DNA of 64,000 nucleotides from Sipunculus nudus (GCA_026874595.1 CM049317.1:56020118-56084117), one strand, 5' to 3'; positions 45,816 through 57,030 are shown, counted from the first letter of the stretch. Made by a program: numbers and translations. The notes: a model not told the origin generated them from the sequence alone.

Positions 45816-46939
45816 TATTGTCTGTGTGACACATATCAAATATATATCAATTAAGTATAATATTTATAAAAACAAGGTATATGTTAATTCTAAACCATTC
45901 AGATATAAATATTTCATAGTAAAATCATAAATGGAACCAAAGTCTATAATGATATTTATTTATGTATTTCAAATTCATTTTATAAATATTATTCTCTGAA
46001 TAGTGGGGGGGGGGGGATGATTACATTGACCATCCCCCCTTGCCAAAAAGTGGGGGGATATATACCCCCATCCCCCTGTATTGACGCCCCTGATGAACGG
46101 TCATTATGTCAAGCGTTCACGCGACTGACATTTGTCATCACCTTGTACAATGCAGTGGAGTGACTGCAAACACAAAGCAGAGGAAACTGACCAACGATTT
46201 ATTACATTAAACGATACATGATCAGAGGCCGAGGTTCCAGGGCATATTCTGAGGAAATTCTAGAACTGCATAAAACTGTGACTATTAAAAATCTGCATTC
46301 TAAGGAATGCAAGCCTCCACTCACTGGGGGGGGGGGGGGGTATTTCATTAAACCATACGTCAGCGGAGGAAGAGGTTCTAGATATACCAGGGTTTATTCT
46401 GTTTTAATTGCACAAACTTGTAATTAAATATTCTCAAGTCAGCATGAAACGAAGCTTTTAGTACCCAAATATAAACCCTTTGAAGGCCAAGGTCTATAAA
46501 ACCATCGGAGACAGAGGTCTATTTGTATATTAAAGTTATTATTGATGAATTATGAATGCAAATATGACAAATTGTATGTAATTATAACAGAGATATAACA
46601 ATATTTGCAAACCCCCACCATAGCCGACCATATGGTATATATCCTTGATTTAAGTGTTGATCAAACCGATGGACATAGAACTGTTTTTTTTCGGCTTGTG
46701 ACTATAACAAAACTTTAAAGGTATCCATTTACCTGACTAATGAAAAAGAATTTATGTGATTCCTGGCTTACTCTGTGTATAAATTAATGATCTAAGGGTA
46801 ATTTTGGTTTGAAAATTTCTTATAACGCCTCTGTGAAGGGTATATTAACTTGATTATCAACAACGTGTTTGTGAATACAACAATGTCGATAAACGGGAAA
46901 AACCTAAGGTGATAGGTTGCATATATACCGATGTAGAAA

Positions 46940-47420
46940 AGTCACTTGCTGTAAACGCCATTTGCAAAGCTCTTTTGAGGCAATTTTAACCAAAAAAATG
47001 AGGATTTTCTGTCCCTCAAAAATTGATCTCTTATGTCTTTACGTTATGTAGTCAAACTGTAGAGGGGTTTAATATTTAAAATCTATATTTCTTCAAAATA
47101 AAAATATAAACTTTTTTCGTTATCAACACTCAGTCAATGGAGCAAAAGCGCATTTACGTATATACCTTGCAAAATCTTATCCCTTTTTTATTGTAATGCT
47201 CGGAGTAAAATAACTGATATGTTGAAGCCTTATGTTAAACTTTGCATTTTACCGGGGTCCTTGGTTTCGACAGCACAAAAGACCCTTAAGAGCAAAGATC
47301 GTGATTTCGAGAACCGGTATCATCAGAGGAGCCGTGAGATTGTTGACGGTCGACCCCAACCAGGGCCTGTTGCTCTGCAGTTGTTCTGCAGCTGTCAATA
47401 AATATCCTCATCATCAACTG
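46940..47420. repeat. Dispersed repeat R3 shared with 54225-54660
   Basis: Shares, in order, GAGGATTTTCTGT/GTGGATTTTCTGT, TTTAATATTTA, ACCTTGCAAAAT / ACTTGCAAAATG, TAAAATAA-TGAT-TGTT, TTTGCATTTTACCG, GAGG-GCCGTGAGATT/GAGGAGGCGTGAGATTTTT, and GACGGTCGACCCCA / CACGGTCGATCCCA with the second copy. The end is a GATCCGCCACTG / GATGCACCACTG word beyond a G tract. It is non-coding. Confidence 0.65.
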
Positions 47421-47790
47421 ATGAATATGAAAGTTATAAAGTGCAGATAACTTAAATAAAATCTTAGTGCTAATTAATAAAAATAAATAAAAAAAATGAA
47501 GATGTAAATCACGAAATCGGGAAAATAGATTAAATGAGAGATATTGCAGCTGAACGGGGCGGGGGGAGGGGGGGGGGGGGGGGCGAGCCGAAGGCGCCCC
47601 TCTGGATCCGCCACTGATATTTATGATATATTAGGGTCCAATATGGATTTGAAACAACTTTTGGATTCATATTAAATTGCCAGGTATTGAACCTCAATAA
47701 ATTAAAATCTTTATCATCAAAAATATTTTTTTATCTATTATGAAGACAAATAAACTACTTAATCTTACAATTCTACAGAAATGTGTACAT

Positions 47791-47796
47791 TTTATT
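47791..47796 (-). terminator. Poly(A) signal of gene 2
   Basis: AATAAA on the minus strand 13 nt after the TAA stop of gene 2. This is unusually close, but it is a canonical hexamer in the right place. A longer 3' UTR remains possible. Confidence 0.6.
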
Positions 47797-47808
47797 CTGA
47801 GAAACATT

Positions 47809-48080
47809 TTACACTGGTTCTTCAGTGATCTTAATGAGCAGAGTAGATATGGAGTAGGGTGTCTCTTTCTTGTCCTCATCGTACAAATGGCAGTTGTTTT
47901 TACCCGGTACTAAGTGGTGGAAGAACGCGGCCGCTTTACATTCCGGAGAGTAAGAGCAGATTACTGCGCACTCCAGCAGGCTTCCAACGTTGTTACTGTA
48001 TATAACAGAGCTCATGAACATCATAAGCCCGTGACGGAGGGTGAACTTGTGACCCCGGCGAGCGTCCCGAATCAAATCAC
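47809..48080 (-). CDS. Gene 2 exon 4: PAN/apple-like domain and stop
   Basis: 272 nt, starting in phase 1 after GTAATTTTAG. The translation FTLRHGLMMFMSSVIYSNNV, then LLECAVICSYSPECKAAAFF, then NNCHLYDED shows the PAN spacing C-x3-C-x5-C and a later C-x-L that closes the fold. PAN/apple modules mediate protein or carbohydrate contacts. It ends ITEEPV and TAA. It is shorter than a full apple domain and has four of the core cysteines, which is common for PAN_1 members. Confidence 0.82.
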
Positions 48081-48350
48081 CTAAAATTACATCAGTGCAT
48101 ATTCTTGAAAACATTAAGAACTGCATAAATTTATAATAAAGTCCGATAATTCACAATAACTGAAAAATAAAAACCGAATTTATTTACAACTGAATGCGCT
48201 TGGCTAGTTATATACTATAGTATGTAACATTTTTTTATATATATACAGTGAAACTCCCCCCGAAGTCAGACAATCAGGAAATTTGTCCGTATCAGTCAGT
48301 AGTCCTGTTTAGAGGAGTGAATTTTTCTATGAATATTACTGATGTCTTCA

Positions 48351-48432
<82 letters not shown>

Positions 48433-49159
48433 GTGGTTTTTATTATAATAACATAACTAGACTGAATCTCTAGCTGACACATTGACAGAAATTGCATGAC
48501 AAAATTTTATGAACGAATAGTGAAATAGAATATAACAAATTATATTTAATAAATACAGAAAAAAAAAACAATTTTATCAACAAAATCCAGTTAGATGTAT
48601 ACAACTCTACAGATTGGGATAAATCGAATTGGTAATGTACCCTGAATTATATGGCCTCATCTTTATCGTAATCGTATTAATCCATACACTGGGCAGGTTT
48701 TTCTCTACCAAACTGGCCCAGTCGATGCATTGGTTAAGACAATTCCTCCCACTCAGAGAGTCATCAAACTTCCGCATGCTTTGGCCCAACGCTTATACAA
48801 GTACTGCCACCTCGCGGCAAATCTTATAACAAATTGACTGCTCCCTGTCCGTTTTATTTTATTGCAAGAGTTTTAACTAAACTTTTGAACTCATTTGATG
48901 TTACATTTCTTGTCAGAACATAGAATTCTCAAGATAGATTCTTTTCAATGGCACAACTGCATTTTAATTGTGCTTTAATCCACAAAAATATATTCTTTGT
49001 GAGGGCTGTAACAAAGATTTTCATCTTGCCTTTTTTGTGACTTTTGTAACATATAATATTAACTTATCAAAAATATGGTTCAATGTCATGACATAAATTG
49101 TTACTTCCCTTGAATTCAATAATAATTTCCGTTTTCGGTACCATAAATGAATGTCTTAC
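48081..49159 (-). other. Gene 2 intron 3
   Basis: AT-rich, phase 1, GTAAGA donor. Apart from the microsatellite nothing was recognised. Confidence 0.65.
48352..48435. repeat. Compound (AT)n(GT)n microsatellite
   Basis: AT run to about 48402, then GT run, within intron 3 of gene 2. Confidence 0.95.
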
Positions 49160-49345
49160 CTTCATTTAATTCACAAACAAATTTCTTTTTCAGTTCACAA
49201 TGATCATCGTCCCAGGTTGCCAGAGGTGGGGGAAGGATAACCATGCAGTTCTGACTAGCATCATTTAAATAGGCGTCGTCTGGGTTTCCGGGCTCCCAGT
49301 TCGTCCAGGTAAGACCGCTTCCGCTTTCCCATTCCCAATCTCCTT
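49160..49345 (-). CDS. Gene 2 exon 3: second half of CTLD
   Basis: 186 nt, phase 1 at both ends. The acceptor is CTTTTTAACAG and the donor G|GTAAGA. The translation GDWEWESGSGLTWTNWEPGN, then QNCMVI, ATWDDDHCELKKKFVCELNE, is a textbook C-terminal CTLD half: WEWxSG, TNW, an EPG in place of the mannose-type EPN, WDD in place of WND, and three conserved cysteines. Most Ca-site 2 ligands are present (E, N, D), so Ca-dependent ligand binding is more plausible here than in gene 1. The exon is missing from simple ATG-to-stop searches. Confidence 0.9.
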
Positions 49346-50049
49346 CTGTTAAAAAGTATAAAGCTGTATTTCCAGAACTTTGATTCGGGGTAAAATGACG
49401 TCACTCCATCACCTTTTAGAGAAAGACCTGCCAGATCCACTGTTAACTTTATACGTCTACCAGTTCATGCATATATACGCATACACATGCAGATAGAAAC
49501 ACAGGTATTTATATTATTCACGTATTTATTCTAACACGCATTAACACGCACATGAAAACACAGTTTGATAAACATTGGCGTTTATACAGGGGGTAGATGA
49601 TAGTTGCCCCCCCCCCCCGCCGCCCCTTTTTTTTTGTAAGGAGGAACCCCTTTGCTATTCATTGAGCAAGATTTATATACTAGAAATTAAAATGTCTATC
49701 AATAAATAGAATGATTGATATTTCTGCCTTTCTGCTTAAAGATACAACACTATAGATGAGTTAGAAATTATTTTACATTACCCCAGCCATACTTTTTTAT
49801 AATACACTTAAGTTTACGAGGGTGAGTTACCAATCAGCCAGTGCAGACAACTGCAAACAACAGTTTACCCGGTGAAACACATCCGGCTTCTATCGTGACA
49901 GGTATAATCAGTGGTTTTACAGTAGCCGGCCTGATAATGAGTATTTCAATGCCAAATTTAACGATATTCACTCTAAAATATATCAAATGTGAGCGTGGAT
50001 TAGATTACTGTGTTGTAAATATTAAGATATATAAGCACATATGTAACAC

Positions 50050-50230
50050 AGTAAAATCTTGCATAACGGCTACCTCAGTTTTGCGACCACTTCAAATAAC
50101 GACCACTTGTTCAAGGACCCAATTCCATTTTGTTCTATATATTAGATATATTATAGATGACCACCTCGAAAATCCCACCACTTCATTAAGGTCCCGTTTT
50201 ATAAATCCATGGAAACTTGCAAAATTAATT
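50050..50230. repeat. Possible pogo-like repeat fragment
   Basis: ACAGTAAAATCTTGCATAAC, then GACCACTTCAAATAACGACC, then GACCACCTCG. It resembles ends of pogo/Tigger-like non-autonomous elements, but no matching inverted terminus was found. Confidence 0.25.
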
Positions 50231-50459
50231 CGTTCAGTTATAAATTATGTTTGTAAATCGAATTGGTTTCTCGATATTATAGCTAAGGTGCTTGGCATCT
50301 GCCCCAAAAAAATCAGCGCCTTTTTTTACTTTTTTTTTTGTTTAGTGGTATTGCATGAAAAAGCTGGGATGCTTAGTAATTATATGAATCTGACAGAGGG
50401 GAGAGATGATAATATGAACGCGATTGGCAAAGCGAAAGCTATGTAAGTACACGGGGCCG

Positions 50460-50920
50460 ACTGAGAGCTACGCTCCACACGCAGCGGTTATACACTGTAG
50501 TCAGCCCAGATCTCCCTTGCTATAACCGCTGCTTTGCGTATCAAGGTTCTCTGCGTCTTACCACTAGACCTGGCACAGAACAAAGAATTGTAATCAGACC
50601 AATGGGAGCTTAGTATCGCATTTTGCATCCAGCTCCGACTTTCAAACAGGCGACACATGCTCTGGGCTCTGTGCTAGCCCTGGTGTGGAACCCGAAGAAT
50701 CCTTGATGGACAAAGCAGCGGTTAACTGGTGAACTGGTGTTATCAGACTAAAGGATTTAAGATTTGCAGCTGTATGCACAATGCGATACCATGCTCTCAT
50801 CGGTAGTCAGGCCTAAAGTACCTTGCGATACAAATAAGCGGTTATACTATGGCCAGGATGATCTGCGACGACTGCGGTGTATAAGCGCTGCGTCACGGTG
50901 ATGAGCGTAACTGTAGGCAG
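50460..50920. repeat. Interspersed repeat shared with 6680-7030
   Basis: Repeated AAGCGGTTATAC / CAGCGGTTA and GTATAAGCGCTGCGTCA words. It matches the 6.7-kb copy in order and has no coding potential. Confidence 0.55.
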
Positions 50921-51010
50921 GTGCCTGGCGTTTTTTTCTGTGAATTTGTCAAATCGTGAATTGAGCCCTACAACACTGTTGCGAATAATAATAAAAAAAA
51001 TATAACTCGC

Positions 51011-51211
51011 CATTGCTGTGGTCGTTCCCAGAGAGCCAGGCTGGACCAAAAGGGGCAAGAAATGTGTTCTTGTCCAAAGAATCAGCTTTAGCCAGCACGG
51101 CATTGAAGGACCAACATTTACCCTGAGCCTCTTGCCATGGCAACGGATCAGCGTTTCCATAGTAACAGCTTCCTTGAAAATAATGCCAGCGTGGTGGACA
51201 TGCACTGCTAC
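51011..51211 (-). CDS. Gene 2 exon 2: first half of CTLD
   Basis: 201 nt, phase 1 at both ends. The acceptor is ATTATTTCCAG, and the donor is G|GCGAGT, a GC-type site. The translation SSACPPRWHYFQGSCYYGNA, then WQEAQGKCWSF, LAKADS, and PAWLSGNDHSN, has the N-terminal CTLD disulfide (C-P-x-x-W-x3-x-C-Y), W-QEA-x3-C helix and the WLSG equivalent of WIGL. The length is identical to exon 2 of gene 1 (201 nt) and the domain break is in the same place. It joins exon 3 through a split Glu codon. Confidence 0.88.
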
Positions 51212-51215
51212 CTGG

Positions 51216-51234
51216 AAATAATAATAATAGTAAT

Positions 51235-51289
<55 letters not shown>
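51216..51289. repeat. (AAT)n microsatellite
   Basis: A long AAT/ATA run right upstream of the exon 2 acceptor. On the minus strand it is a TTA/TAT run that serves as the T-rich stretch before TTTCCAG. Confidence 0.95.
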
Positions 51290-51375
51290 TAAACAAAACA
51301 AATACAAGTACAATAATAAGGACTCTGATATATAAATATAACTGCGTGTATATAAGTGTATAAAATTATATTTAT

Positions 51376-52154
51376 TGTTACAGGTGCTCTTTTTATTGTG
51401 TGGCACGGGCGTAACTCATGTTGTAGCGCTCTTGCCTGGCCGCTTGTTACATTCTGTGTTTGATCCGTACCGGTTGAACTCTTGTTGTCCTGCTGGCTTG
51501 GTCGTGAGTCACGTGTACACCATGGTGTGTGGAGACACGCAGCGCTGTTTTTCTAGAGAATTCCTGAAACGTGTGTTGTGCAAGACGTTATAGACTGTTC
51601 GAGAAGTGGAAAATTTTCGACTTGGGGTGTAAAGGTATATAAAGGGGCTGTTTATTAGAACCAGAGAGAACAGCAGAGGAGATTCCAGCGGACGCAGAAG
51701 CGTGTGTCAGGACCTTGTCCGACGAATGCGGCAATTATAGATTTTCAAAGACTTTCTCCTGGATTTTATACATTTGGACTTCAGTTTACTTTCTGGGTTG
51801 TTGCAAGAACTTTCCACTGGACTGTCATTCTCCGAGAGTTTACATTTAAAGGACTTATCGTGGTGACGGTATTGGTATCCAGGTACTGTACCATTATCTT
51901 TCTATGTGATTGTATTGACTTGTTGCTATACCGCTGTTTTACTGTATAATTGTATTGATTTAGTGTATTGTATTGTTAGGGTTGTTTTAAGAATAAATTA
52001 TAGTTATTTGTTAACAAAGAACCACTGACTTCTTTATTCATTCCCCAAGACATTTCTCGCTGCCAAGTGTTACAGAATCTGATTTTTTTTAATCTCCGTT
52101 ACAGAATTTGTGTTCATCACGCATACCTGATCTGTTTATATTAGGTTCCGTAAC

Positions 52155-52155
<1 letters not shown>
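51376..52155 (+). mobile_element. Solo LTR of a retrotransposon, plus orientation
   Basis: Starts TGTTACAGGTGC and ends GGTTCCGTAACA (TG...CA), with 4-bp TTAT on both sides. Inside are a TATA box TATATAAA at 51636-51643 and AATAAA at 51992-51997 in proper order. A second copy in reverse is at 57031-57913. No primer-binding site, polypurine tract or gag-pol lies next to it. It sits in intron 1 of gene 2, antisense to that gene. The retrotransposon family cannot be assigned from the LTR. Confidence 0.8.
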
Positions 52156-52203
<48 letters not shown>

Positions 52204-52288
52204 GTGTATTAATACGAATGTGTGCGTGTGCATATGTGGAATGAATCTGCGAGGTGCGAATAATATACATAACCCACGCACACACCCT

Positions 52289-52356
<68 letters not shown>
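52156..52356. repeat. Two (TA)n microsatellites with intervening CA-rich DNA
   Basis: TA runs at 52156-52199 and about 52294-52354. Between them are GTGTGTAT and CACACACC-type words. Confidence 0.95.
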
Positions 52357-52359
<3 letters not shown>

Positions 52360-52571
52360 AAGAAAGAGAGATAGAGTAAGAGAAATTTCCATTCTCTACG
52401 TATGTGGATATGTGGATGTTGATGAAAGAAAATTACCCTTTTTTTCTCGTATGGAATTCACTTTATCAGATGCATACGCCACTTAAAAAACCGAGTCATT
52501 AGTAGAAATTATTATATCTTAGAACTACGACATTACCTTTTATCCTTTAATTCTTTGAAGCAAATGCCTTG

Positions 52572-52665
52572 GCTCATGCGGGTAAATAAGCTCGTGCGGG
52601 AATATAACCTCGTGCGGAAAAGTAAGCTCGTGCGGGAAAGTAAGCTCGTGCGGGAAAGTAAGCTC
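52572..52665. repeat. 18-bp minisatellite, about five units
   Basis: Unit AAGTAAGCTCGTGCGGGA with variants. On the minus strand it encodes the repeat ARAYFP in an otherwise meaningless frame. Confidence 0.88.
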
Positions 52666-53633
52666 GATGAATAATAGAATTATTCCAACATTTTCTCAGA
52701 CAGGAAAATAAGCATGTACATATAAATGATTGAAAATATGGATAAAATTTGTTTGCTTCATGATTTGTTTGCATATAACAGTGAATAATATCACAACTAT
52801 CTTGTATAGAAAGGTGTCCTCTTTAAAATGTATCCTATGCTTTGCCTATGTCAGTCACAATAAGTTTACAAATGATCAGTGTTAGAATATAAGAACCCCT
52901 GTCAAAGACCACACCAAAATAATGAAATCTGGGGGGAAATAGGAATTGAGTTTTAAACTGTTTTTGTATTACTTTTGAGAATAATTTGGTAATTTTTTCT
53001 AAGCTGTCTATAGCAAAACTTTAGAAAATTCAGAAATGGGGCATATGAAGAACACAAAATTTGGTTTTAACCGGACGAAAATATTTAAAACGATCAAGGC
53101 AACGGCACCAATAAGCAACATTACCGTAAACCCCTCTTCCTCCATTCATTATTCTTTATATTATTTTCCTCATAAAACATAGTTTACAGGACACATTGAC
53201 CGACAGCCAGGGATAATGTCCAAACTGTTCGTCATTTTTTTAGACTATACGATAAAAAAAATTAAGATACAGAGCAGGGAACAAATCTAAGGGACAAAGG
53301 TGACCATTATGAGGGTACATATTATCTTCTTCCATGATAAAACATATTAGCCATGACAACATGACACTCAGGCCTTCGGAAATAAACTGATAGGGCCTGG
53401 AGTCATGATGGCAGTCACAACAGAACGCCCATTCTAAGGGTCGGATCAAAATATTTACTGTCTGGTATTATTTGGCATCACAGGCTTATAAAGTCGTATT
53501 AGTTGTGCTTACTATCGAAGAAGAAATGTTGTTACACAAAAATGATTACATTTATTACCTCTTTCATCACTGTGACACCGATTCACGTGAAGCGGTACTT
53601 CTCATTCAAAACTAAATGTGTCATGGCGCGGTC

Positions 53634-53900
53634 GTGTATGTAAACTTGGAAGTCGGAAGCCGGAAGCCGGAAACCAAGGAATTGTCTTATAAATAAAGCA
53701 GTTTAAAGCATGTACAAAATGCTAACGCTTCAATACCGTTTTGTTTTTCCCCGATAGAATAAGATCTTCATTATCATTCTGTGAAGAATAATAGTGATCC
53801 ATTCTTTAATCTGAAAGTTATGGATGATTTTGTGCTCGGAAGCCATCTCGGAAGTCAGTCAGAAGTGCTGGGATGTGATCCAATGTGTATAACTCGGAAG
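53634..53900 (+). repeat. Dispersed repeat R4, forward copy
   Basis: TGTATGTAAACTTGGAAGTC, GGAAGCCGG, then AATAAAGCA, AAAATGCTA, GATAGAATAAG. It aligns with the reverse complement of 55530-55795. Confidence 0.65.
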
Positions 53901-54224
53901 TCACAGAGACGCACTGGTTAACTTGTGGTCAGTTAAGAGCCACAGCCCAAATGCAGTTACATTATAATTATAGTTGCATGCATATATTAAAATTGTTTAT
54001 GCATGATTCAACTTTTAATGAGTGTATAATACAATATACATGATACATAATTGAAAACCTATAACTTCTTATTTTTTTTATTTGTAAATTTAATATATAT
54101 ATATATATATATATACATATGTGTGGGTGTATTTTCACGTTATATATTTCGCCCCATCTAGAGCTATGTTTTTGTTGAAGATATTTATATTTACATGGGG
54201 AATGTATGGGAAGGGATTAATTTT

Positions 54225-54660
54225 TAAAATATGCAATGTAAAGAGGACATTTTGAGGCACCTTAAACAAATGATTATGTGGATTTTCTGTTTTCCGCAAC
54301 TATTCTCCTACATGTTTTTGAACAATTTATTCAAACTTGAGGTTGTTGGGCTTTAATATTTATATTTCTATAAAATTACGGTATAAACTGTAAAGTCCAA
54401 ATATTCAAAAGTTAATTCGTAACATGTTAATGTCAATGATGAAATGCCCGTCTATACATTTATAACTTGCAAAATGTCACTATTTAAAGGTAGTACTCAT
54501 TGTAAAATAATTGATTTGTTTAAGTCTTATGACAATCTTTGCATTTTACCGACTTTTGTGATCTGTGAGCGCCCAGGCTCACAGTGCGTGAGTCTGAGTA
54601 TCAGCCGAGGAGGCGTGAGATTTTTCACGGTCGATCCCACCCCGAGCTGAGCTCTGTGTG
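54225..54660. repeat. Dispersed repeat R3, second copy
   Basis: Diverged counterpart of 46940-47420. The left end ATGTAAAGAGGACATTTTGAGGCACC also matches 27680-27720. Confidence 0.65.
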
Positions 54661-55529
54661 GAGACCGTGCATGACTGGCACGGTAATGCGATGGGGGGGG
54701 GGGGGGGGAGGGGGATTCTTCAATATACTAGTATATATTTGGATGCTCTCATAGTGGAGTAAATCACCAACTTATGAATTGGAAAGTAAAAAATATAATA
54801 ATGAATTGCTGGGGAATAAAAAAGTAATCTGAAAAAGAAATGAAAATTGATTACGAATTTATTGGAAAAGAACTCGATAAAATGAGAGATATTACGTCTG
54901 AATGGGCTTGCGCCCTCTATGGATGCACCACTGAATAATAAATATGGTATAATAAACCCTAATACGGCATTAAAAATAGTTATGAATTACGATGTCATTC
55001 AAAATGAAAACAGTAATATATTTCCCATACGTTAAACAAATATGAAAATTCAATATATTTTGATCTTTATAAAAATCCATGCATCTGAATATTCCGTGTA
55101 TACTCACTATTTTTATTTTATCCTTATATTTTTATCCTCAGAAAACAAAATTAACCGGACTATAGTCGGAATTCTCGATACAGTATAGTACCGTGCGCTT
55201 TCGGACATCCTTCTCTCTGTACTTAATAGTTGCTGGTATCAGATTCTATAATTAAATAGAATTTTTTATATCTATAACATTTGCTCTGTAACAATTTATT
55301 TTAAACATTTACTGAACTTTTCCCCCAACATAAAATACGGTAACAGCGTAAAATATTGATGAGTTAATATAATCTTGTTTTACAAAATGAAATAAAATAT
55401 CAATATAATATATTATAAAAAAAACAGCATCATGAATGTTAAAAAACAGATTGAGTTTATGAAAAATATGTCATATTGAAATAATTGAAAATGCTTGACA
55501 CGTTTGCTGACGATATGATGACCAGTGCA

Positions 55530-55795
55530 TTAGCCATTACTGGCTTCCGAGTTTTACACATATGGACCATAACCGGGCATTTCCGAGAAAAAAATAGTCT
55601 ATAACTTGGGATGGACAACTTTGATTTTTGCATTATGATAGAAAAAACCTTATTCTATCAATAAAAATAAAATGGTACATTCCATTGATGTAGTAGCATT
55701 TTAATTATGCTTCGATCATTGCTTTATTTTAAAAAATCCTTGCTTCCGACTTCGGACTTCCGAGTTTTACACATAGCCGTTTGGGAATCCCCTAC
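55530..55795 (-). repeat. Dispersed repeat R4, inverted copy
   Basis: The reverse complement contains TGTGTAAAACTCGGAAGTCC, GAAGTCGGAAGCAAGG, AATAAAGCAATGATC, AAAATGCTACTAC and GATAGAATAAGG in the same order as 53634-53900. Confidence 0.65.
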
Positions 55796-56203
55796 CGGAA
55801 TTTATGGTTCTCCCGCTAACAGACGTGGAGACGAGTTTTTCGAGTAAAACCAGCCTCGGTATTAAAAACTGCTGCACGAATACACGTAAGTCAACCGTTG
55901 ATGTAATAATTATTATTTTCCCCAACAGAATAACGTCACTTTTTGTCTTAACTCAGGAAAATGACAGCTCGAGAAGTAGATGAAGATGAAAAAGTAGTGT
56001 CAGAAATGGCGTTCACATCTGCACATACTAGAAGTGATGCGAACCCAATAGCTTGTACTGTCACCCCATCGTCTTCAGTATATCTAAAATCGACGTTTGG
56101 AGTGACAAGCTGTCGCTAATAACATATTAGATAAACGAAGATAATTACATTTATAAATAAATGCTACATTTAGGTTTAAAACTAATTTATAAAGTTCACG
56201 AAC

Positions 56204-56279
56204 CTGTAGAGAGTGTCAGGCCGAGCCCAGCAATTAAAAGTGGTGACAACAGTCGTACTTTCTTCATCTTACTGCGCAT
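56204..56279 (-). CDS. Gene 2 exon 1: signal peptide
   Basis: 76 nt from ATG to donor G|GTTCGT. MRSKMKKVRLLSPLLIAGLG, then LTLST: a basic N-terminus, hydrophobic core and a probable cleavage near the exon end, just before the CTLD. A second in-frame ATG at codon 5 is an equally good start. It ends in phase 1 and its last G makes Gly with exon 2. It is too short for simple ORF detection. The join to exon 2 across 5 kb is inferred from phase, domain order and frame. Confidence 0.72.
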
Positions 56280-57030
56280 GATAGTAATGCTGGTTTAAGA
56301 GTTGATTACGGTAGCTATAGTTGCAATGGTTTTGGGTTGATTACGGTAGCACGTGACTTCTGTCGATTAACGGTTCGAGTACATTAGACATTCTTTGATG
56401 ATGCACGTTTACACGCAAAATTCATCTAAATTTCTCATTTACAAAGAAATTTAACCGGCCCGTTACAAAGGCTTGTCGACTATAACTATCTAGCTAATAG
56501 TGACACCCGCCAGTAATTTCCGTTTAGAACTGTATGCAATGGAAGAGGGGGTTAACAATGCTGCCAATTCAATATACATATGAATGTTCAAATCAATTCA
56601 GTCAGCGTCAAACTAACAAACAGCAAACGAGGCCCGGTATACATGCAATATGGTTTTAAAGCATGCTTTGATACCTTTCTGTTTAGGTCCATTCTGGCTG
56701 TCTGAAAATCACATCGACAATAACAGGGTTTGAAATAAGGTCTAAACCACCGGAATTTATCGGTAGTCTAAACAAGTTTATTATATAAAGGTTTGATTCA
56801 CATCGATTTTCGCGGGGAAATATTTTATTTGATGGGCAGTTAAAGATGATTGCGTCGTCTAGTTAATTTCTTCTTGAGCGATGCGACAAAACAGGAAAAA
56901 GTTCATTCTTCAAAGCGTTTTAATGACAATCCAATAAACCCAGTGCACATGAATAAACAAAAACTAATAATATGAAAGTGTATACATCTATAAATGTTAA
57001 CTGATGCACAATACATTTAAAATTATATAT
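56280..57030. other. 5' flank of gene 2
   Basis: Candidate promoter region. No TATA box at a convincing position was found. GGTTGATTACGGTAGC-type words are repeated at about 56301-56315 and 56336-56350 on the plus strand. Confidence 0.4.

Larger units (their letters stand above)
44156..47790. other. Intergenic region between genes 1 and 2, repeats only
   Basis: No exon was recognised. Contents: G tracts near 45215-45224, 45654-45667, 46003-46013, 46326-46340 and 47560-47583, a TA microsatellite at 45765-45810, and the dispersed repeat at 46940-47420. A repeated phrase around GTGGCGTCAATTTATC / GACGCCCCTGATGAAC flanks the G-rich blocks. The plus-strand frame 44241-44522 has no domain. Confidence 0.5.
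49346..51010 (-). other. Gene 2 intron 2 (GC-AG)
   Basis: Begins GCGAGT on the minus strand and ends AACAG. It holds a C tract near 49606-49619, a 201-codon plus-strand open frame (49841-50446) that covers a possible pogo-like repeat around 50050-50230, and the dispersed repeat at 50460-50920. Confidence 0.65.
52666..56203 (-). other. Gene 2 intron 1 (part), repeat-rich
   Basis: No exon was recognised. It contains the inverted repeat pair at 53634-53900 and 55530-55795, the R3 copy at 54225-54660, a TA run at 54090-54113 and a G tract at 54693-54708. Phase 1, donor GTTCGT. Confidence 0.6.
47809..56279 (-). other. Gene 2 model: secreted CTLD plus PAN-like protein, four coding exons
   Basis: Exons 56204-56279, 51011-51211, 49160-49345 and 47809-48080 sum to 735 nt, 244 codons plus stop. 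All three introns are phase 1. Order: signal peptide (aa 1-25), CTLD (about 29-154), PAN/apple-like domain (about 160-240). No transmembrane segment follows, so the product should be secreted. The intron between the CTLD halves has a GC donor. It shares the intron position inside the CTLD with both CTLDs of gene 1, which suggests common ancestry by exon shuffling. Confidence 0.82.

Noticed and set aside
49841-50446. 201-codon plus-strand frame with a hydrophobic start (PASIVTGIISGFTVAGLIM)
   Set aside because: The first part could be read as a membrane segment with an acceptor-like CAG before it, but the rest covers a probable pogo-like repeat and poly-T. There is no homologue I recognise and no following exon. 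Transcript data could revive the first 50 codons.
50813-51406. 197-codon minus-strand frame through the gene 2 exon 2 region
   Set aside because: It is the wrong frame over the lectin exon and includes the AAT microsatellite translated as poly-Tyr.
54640-54700. Possible tRNA-like sequence near GAGACCGTGCATGACTGGCA
   Set aside because: No acceptor stem pairing or box A/B arrangement could be made, and it lies in dispersed repeat R3.
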